Below, piece after piece: positions 6,051 through 9,481 of a stretch of DNA of 9,481 nucleotides. A program made the position numbers and the translations under genes. Positions within the stretch are counted from its first letter, which is position 1. Each line of letters begins with the position of its first letter. The DNA is from Candidatus Rifleibacteriota bacterium (GTDB taxonomy: Bacteria; Muiribacteriota; Ozemobacteria; Ozemobacterales; Ozemobacteraceae), in NCBI GenBank assembly GCA_028691595.1, contig JAQUZA010000102.1, positions 1 through 9,481 on the forward strand, read 5' to 3'. The notes beneath the pieces were generated by a model. It saw only the letters and a program-made list of their open reading frames with translations. It was not told the origin of the DNA and ran no database searches.

Positions 6051-7994
6051 TCAGGCGAACTTGGTCTTGATGTGAACCAGGAAGTTCTTCAGTACCGGCG
6101 GAATTTCGGGATTTCTGGGGTCGACTTTGCCTGACTGCACTGCCTTGACGAGCTGGGCAGTTTCTTCGCATGGGTCGTCAATCATCTGCAGAATTGCAAA
6201 CAGCATTGCCTGCATTTTGGGAAACCCGAAAGTATCGAGAAAAAAGCGAGTTTTGGCTTCAAAAGCCTGCTCTGGCGGTAGGGGCGTGTCTTCACCTTTG
6301 CCGGGGCCGAGGTTGTTGATCAGGTCCATGATGAAGCGAGGGCGCTGCCCATAAGGCATCTTCTGAAGCTGACCCGGCATTATCGGGGCACCAATAAGGT
6401 AGTCCTGCTTGCCATTGCCATAAGGAAAGTCGAACCGTTCTTCTGAGGCCTGGGTGGGCAGGCCACCTACAAAGCGAACCGGCACCATTGGCAGGTTTTT
6501 GTCGATGGCCATATCAAGAAAAATGGAACTGAGGCGCGTAACCGGTTGATTGGCTGCTGCTGCTCTTGTGCCTTCAACATGTACCAGCAGAGAGGCTTCC
6601 TGGGGGCCGGCTTTTTTGAGAGTGTCGATAAGTTGCTGCGGGTTCTGGCGATCAAAATACATCAGCCTGAAAGGATGCCCGTCACCCAGAGAATCCTGGG
6701 CAAAGGCCAGCAAAAAGGCCAGCCAGGCATTGACATGATCGGGCTTGGCCACAGCCTGAATGGGCAGGCCGGTCATTCCATAGGCCAGAGCCATAAAGAG
6801 AGGCGACTCCAGGCCAATCTGGTGGTTTGCGAGAAAAATTACCGGCCGGTTCGCCACTGCGGCAAAAGCGTCAGGGTTTTGAACTACCACACGTCTGACA
6901 AATGTGCCGAATAACGAACCAAGCAGGTCATGAAAAAAACGTCGCGTGCTGGCACGTTTTACCCAACAATCGCGAACCCGTTTCCAGTCAAGTGAGCCGT
7001 CTTTCAGGCAGTCTTCTGAAAGGTGGTTAAAAGGCAGGTTGCGGCACGAACCATCAGCTTCAATGATAATGTCAGAAACAGGCAGGCGCGAGAATCTGGC
7101 GAGCTGTTCCTGGCGAGTTGGTGCCGGCATGGGGTGAATGGCCAAATTCGTGACAGCTGGCGGGGGTTGTGAAGGTTCAGGGGTTAAAACCTCTGCCGGA
7201 CAACCTTTTCTGATAAAACTTACAGACGATGCATCACAGCCCGAAATTACTGCAAGAACCTGATCGCCATCACGTTCTGCATCGTGCAGCCGTCTCAGGG
7301 CTATCATGCTCAGACCTTCGCGCAGACTTGCCACGGCTGCGTTCATGTCTTCGGTGAATGATAGAACCGGGTGAGCGGCATCAGCACTGCCTGTTATGAC
7401 CATATCGATGCTTTCGTGCTGCAGTTCTCTGAAAGCGGTGCCCAACCATGACAACGTGCCTGGCAGCGGCACACGCCCGTCTACCGGGCAGGTAACAAAG
7501 CCAAAATGTTGGGCAAATATTGTGGCGATATCAGACGGCTTTTCTGTAATGCTGTCATTAGAAGTGGTCGATTTAACTTCTTTGTATGAACGGGTTTCGA
7601 TGACAGCCTTGATCTTCTCTGGTTTTAAAATGCCATTTTTAAAGCTTTTGACATCTTCAAGAGCCTGTCTGGCCAAAAAAAGACTGACAACCGGTATAAC
7701 AGCAGAAATTTTGAGAACTTCAGGAGGAATTTCGAAACCATCGGCGGGCAAGCTACCAGATGAGAGCAGACCGCTCTTCATAACAAATTCTTTGAGATTG
7801 TTCAGATCCTGGGTCGAGAAGAACTCGTTAAATGGCCACTGCGATGTGGCCAGGCCGGCCATCAACCCTTTCAAGGCGAGAAGATTCGGCCAGAATGCTC
7901 TGGGTATCATAGCCACTGGAAAGAGCGCACTCCGTCCGACAATAGCAACTGGTACGGGCGTTCCTGGGTTCTGCGACATCGGCAATTTTACCAT
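6051..7994 (-). CDS. Degenerate ketosynthase-like domain fused to a PlsC/AGPAT-type acyltransferase
   Basis: The protein has 647 residues. Residues 14-48 (PVAIVGRSALFP, then AFWPNLLALK) match the start of type I ketosynthases of PKS/PfaA type. Residues 196-252 (IDMVITGSADAAHP, RRLHDAERDGDQVLAVISG) match the region after the catalytic Cys. The Cys motif itself is replaced by VDGRVPLPGT, and the C-terminal half with HGTGT and the second His is missing, so condensation is not expected. After a Pro-rich linker (about 270-300), residues 350-560 form an LPLAT acyltransferase with NHQIGLES (His391, Glu396; H-X4-E where PlsC has H-X4-D), VEGTRA (473-478) and LPMVPVRFVGG. The likely role is transfer of an acyl chain to a glycerolipid or related acceptor; some polyunsaturated-fatty-acid synthases of myxobacteria carry AGPAT-like domains. 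No clear SD precedes ATG 7994 or the alternative ATG 7979. The gene is convergent with the signalling cluster. Confidence 0.8.
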   Translation of the reverse strand: MVKLPMSQNPGTPVPVAIVGRSALFPVAMIPRAFWPNLLALKGLMAGLATSQWPFNEFFSTQDLNNLKEFVMKSGLLSSGSLPADGFEIPPEVLKISAVIPVVSLFLARQALEDVKSFKNGILKPEKIKAVIETRSYKEVKSTTSNDSITEKPSDIATIFAQHFGFVTCPVDGRVPLPGTLSWLGTAFRELQHESIDMVITGSADAAHPVLSFTEDMNAAVASLREGLSMIALRRLHDAERDGDQVLAVISGCDASSVSFIRKGCPAEVLTPEPSQPPPAVTNLAIHPMPAPTRQEQLARFSRLPVSDIIIEADGSCRNLPFNHLSEDCLKDGSLDWKRVRDCWVKRASTRRFFHDLLGSLFGTFVRRVVVQNPDAFAAVANRPVIFLANHQIGLESPLFMALAYGMTGLPIQAVAKPDHVNAWLAFLLAFAQDSLGDGHPFRLMYFDRQNPQQLIDTLKKAGPQEASLLVHVEGTRAAAANQPVTRLSSIFLDMAIDKNLPMVPVRFVGGLPTQASEERFDFPYGNGKQDYLIGAPIMPGQLQKMPYGQRPRFIMDLINNLGPGKGEDTPLPPEQAFEAKTRFFLDTFGFPKMQAMLFAILQMIDDPCEETAQLVKAVQSGKVDPRNPEIPPVLKNFLVHIKTKFA

Positions 7995-8281
7995 CCGGTT
8001 GAGATTTAAGGGGAACCAATATACCCCATGTTGGCGCGTATGAGAACCACTAAAAAATTATACAGTTCAAATTTGTTGCAGCGATTTTGCTGTTGAGCCA
8101 TTATAACCATAAAAGAACGGGCAGATCGTTCTTAAACCATAGATACGACAATGCAAAGACCTTAAAATATGCTTTTCAGAATTATACCTGTTTTGTGTAC
8201 AATAACCCTGTTATTTTAACAGAATTCAAAAGCTCAGGGAATGCCCAGGTGTTACCGATCTGCAGGACGCTTAAAAAATAT
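7995..8281. other. Intergenic region with no convincing gene
   Basis: This 287-base AT-rich stretch separates two minus-strand genes. Apart from the candidate promoter at 8018-8046, it holds an exact TATAAT on the minus strand (8181-8186) with no good -35 partner, and a small AT-rich hairpin (AATAAC 8201-8206, GTTATT 8210-8215). The open frame at 8087-8287 (plus) begins with TTG, has no SD and shows no recognisable domain. I see no strong terminator for the upstream minus-strand gene. Confidence 0.5.
8018..8046 (-). promoter_or_regulatory. Possible promoter of the ketosynthase-like/acyltransferase gene
   Basis: On the minus strand, TTCTCA (8041-8046) and TATATT (8018-8023) are separated by 17 bases, matching 4 and 5 of 6 consensus positions. 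Transcription would start near 8011, giving a leader of about 17 bases before ATG 7994. The -10 sits in GGGTATATT, a 9-mer repeated before the next minus-strand gene. Confidence 0.35.
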
Positions 8282-8974
8282 TTATAGCGGGTTCAGGGCC
8301 GCAGTCTTTTTGAATGCCTGGTGAAGCGAAAGACTGTCGGCCAGCAGCCCTTTCCATTTTACAACTGGCAACAGGTTGCAGCGGTGAACGACGATAAAAT
8401 CTTTCCAGGCTTCTACCTGAATGTCAGAGCCGGCAAACTTGAGAAAGGCTTTACGAATCTGCGGGCTGAAAAATTCACGCGCTGAGTCTTCATTGGCACC
8501 CTGTAGAACAAAGGCATCAGAGAAAGCTTTGTCATCAGAAAAAATAATGTCTTTGCCTCCGAGAAGCTTGCCAACAGAATCCATGAGTGGCTTTTTCTTC
8601 CGCAGAAAAAAATGTGGCAGCTGTATTGACTGGTCAAACAAAAAACAGACGGTTTGATCGACAGTCATGTTTCTGGGATGTCCTGACATCAGGACATAAC
8701 TATAGTCTGCAAGCACAAAATCGACACCATCGCGCCTGCCATTGATTACGTTCACGGTGAAGTGCTTTATGCCAGCCTGAAAAGTTTTAAGGTGCAGGTG
8801 AGTGTTTCGGTAGCGTGCATCGCATTTCGAGTATTCCCAGTCATTTTTGATGGCCAGGCTCAGGATGTCATGATTTCGTTTCTTTTCGATGCCGCCGAAA
8901 TAAGCGATGGCAAAAATGAATGCTCCGATTACCACAGCCCAGAATGAATAAGAGATTAAATCGTAACCGTCCAT
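8282..8974 (-). CDS. Single-pass membrane protein of unknown function
   Basis: The protein has 230 residues from ATG 8974, chosen because AAGAGG (8983-8988, minus strand) lies 8 bases upstream. The frame runs back to 9052, but that extension crosses a promoter-like AT-rich stretch and places unlikely residues before the membrane helix. Residues 6-28 form one hydrophobic helix (SFWAVVIGAFIFAIAYFGG) followed by EKKR, so the remaining 200 residues are probably cytoplasmic by the positive-inside rule. The soluble part alternates strands and helices. VNGRRDGVDFVLADYSYVL, then an LPHFFLRKK segment and a later FSDAFVLQGANED block resemble widespread uncharacterised bacterial proteins that I cannot name with certainty. 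No catalytic motif is visible. It is transcribed away from the SYLF gene and towards the acyltransferase gene. The stop is TAA. Confidence 0.8.
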   Translation of the reverse strand: MDGYDLISYSFWAVVIGAFIFAIAYFGGIEKKRNHDILSLAIKNDWEYSKCDARYRNTHLHLKTFQAGIKHFTVNVINGRRDGVDFVLADYSYVLMSGHPRNMTVDQTVCFLFDQSIQLPHFFLRKKKPLMDSVGKLLGGKDIIFSDDKAFSDAFVLQGANEDSAREFFSPQIRKAFLKFAGSDIQVEAWKDFIVVHRCNLLPVVKWKGLLADSLSLHQAFKKTAALNPL

Positions 8975-8982
8975 CAGATCAG

Positions 8983-8988
8983 CCTCTT
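8983..8988 (-). promoter_or_regulatory. Ribosome binding site fixing the start at 8974
   Basis: AAGAGG on the minus strand lies 8 bases before ATG 8974. The upstream ATG at 9052 lacks a comparable site, so the shorter protein beginning MDGYDL is preferred. Confidence 0.65.
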
Positions 8989-9191
8989 GCCAAGCTCTTG
9001 TTTTCTTCGCTAACGTTCGTGCAAAGATAATATACCCTGAGCCTGAACGCAAACTGATTGTTCTTTCCTCTTTCTTGAATGCTATTTTGGGCTGCTTTTG
9101 AAAAAATTATTCACAGTTTGATTTAACGATGACTGGTGTTTTGATGTTATGCTGTTACTGTCGTGTTTAGACTGCCAGAGATCATAATTTC

Positions 9192-9196
9192 AGGAG
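9192..9196 (+). promoter_or_regulatory. Ribosome binding site of the SYLF-domain gene
   Basis: AGGAG lies 6 bases before ATG 9203, a near-ideal Shine-Dalgarno site that supports a real gene start although only 93 codons fit in the window. Confidence 0.75.
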
Positions 9197-9202
9197 CTGC
9201 TT

Positions 9203-9481
9203 ATGAAATTGCCCAGAAAGCTTCTTTTGTTGCTTATTTTCACTTTTGCGACCTCGGCCCTTATTGCTGGAAGCTGGAATCCATTTCAGCGCCGGCATAA
9301 AAGAAGCGGCGAAGAAAATGCTCAGCTGTTAATTGACAAGGTTAAACGTATAGACCCTGATTCAGAGCGGATATTTAAAAATTCTACCGCTTGGGCCGTT
9401 TTTCCATCAATAGGGAAAGCTGGTATCGGCATCGGCGGAGCAGCCGGGAATGGCCGCGTTTATCGCAAAGGCCAGTTTATC
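9203..9481 (+). CDS. Exported SYLF-domain (YSC84/DUF500-like) protein, 3' end missing
   Basis: The frame is open to the window edge, giving 93 residues. Residues 1-22 form a Sec signal peptide: a basic start (MKLPRK), a Leu-rich core and a small-residue end (SALIAG). There is no lipobox Cys, so the mature protein should be periplasmic or secreted, not a lipoprotein. A basic stretch (RRHKRSG) follows, then the opening of a SYLF domain: helix (AQLLIDKVKRI), FKNSTAWAVFPSIGKAG and IGIGGAAGNGRVYRKGQ. This AWAVFP and glycine-rich pattern is characteristic of the family. SYLF domains bind phosphoinositides in eukaryotes; their bacterial role is poorly defined but is thought to be at membranes or lipids. 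The usual length is about 200-250 residues, so most of the domain lies beyond the window. Confidence 0.85.
   Translation, partial: MKLPRKLLLLLIFTFATSALIAGSWNPFQRRHKRSGEENAQLLIDKVKRIDPDSERIFKNSTAWAVFPSIGKAGIGIGGAAGNGRVYRKGQFI

Larger units (their letters stand above)
8975..9202. other. Divergent intergenic region
   Basis: These 228 bases lie between two divergently transcribed genes and must hold both promoters. For the minus-strand gene, GGGTATATT (9029-9037) supplies a -10-like element but no good -35 at standard spacing. For the SYLF gene, TTTAAC (9122-9127) and TGTTAT (9145-9150) with a 17-base spacer are only a weak match. I see no operator palindrome or RNA gene. Confidence 0.4.

Noticed and set aside
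7396..8043. 215-codon plus-strand open frame opposite the ketosynthase-like gene
   Set aside because: It is the antisense shadow of a frame with recognisable ketosynthase motifs and shows no motif of its own.
8201..8215. AATAAC/GTTATT hairpin as a terminator for the membrane-protein gene
   Set aside because: It has six mostly A-T pairs with a 3-base loop, no T-tract in the required direction, and lies over 60 bases beyond the stop.
8087..8287. Small plus-strand open frame of 66 codons in the gap between the minus-strand genes
   Set aside because: It starts with TTG, has no SD sequence, overlaps the end of the opposite gene and shows no recognisable domain or compositional sign of coding.
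8975..9052. N-terminal extension of the membrane protein to ATG 9052
   Set aside because: No SD before 9052, while a good one precedes ATG 8974; the extension also covers a promoter-like TATATTAT stretch.

Overview
The window comes from a bacterium with a large regulatory repertoire, probably Gram-negative. It is moderately AT-rich by eye, with SD-type ribosome binding sites and several multidomain phosphorelay proteins. I cannot name the taxon from the sequence. A sediment or soil bacterium outside the best-studied groups is a guess.

Bases 1-5994 (plus strand) are a signalling cluster. It opens inside a hybrid histidine kinase (PAS-PAS-HisKA-HATPase-REC-REC-HPt, 5' end outside the window). 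A 4-base ATGA overlap leads to an RpfG-like REC-HD-GYP reading frame, predicted to degrade cyclic-di-GMP, which is cut in two by an in-frame TAG at 3255-3257. Next come a REC-histidine kinase and a REC fused to an RsbW-like ATPase. None has a DNA-binding domain. The likely outputs are cyclic-di-GMP breakdown and protein-level switching, fed by phosphotransfer from the hybrid kinase. The receivers of the second and third genes are close paralogues.

Bases 5995-6050 separate this cluster from a convergent minus-strand gene (6051-7994). That gene encodes an unusual protein: an N-terminal remnant of a type I ketosynthase without its catalytic Cys, followed by a PlsC/AGPAT-like acyltransferase with an H-X4-E motif. 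A 287-base gap (7995-8281) holds a possible promoter for it and no convincing gene. A second minus-strand gene (8282-8974) encodes a small single-pass membrane protein of unknown function. A 228-base divergent intergenic region separates it from a plus-strand gene at 9203, which encodes an exported SYLF-domain protein and runs off the window end.

The main point for a second look is the amber codon inside an otherwise intact REC-HD-GYP gene. None of the six other gene ends visible here uses TAG. The second is the decayed ketosynthase-acyltransferase fusion. I did not find a CRISPR array, tRNA, rRNA, insertion sequence or phage gene.
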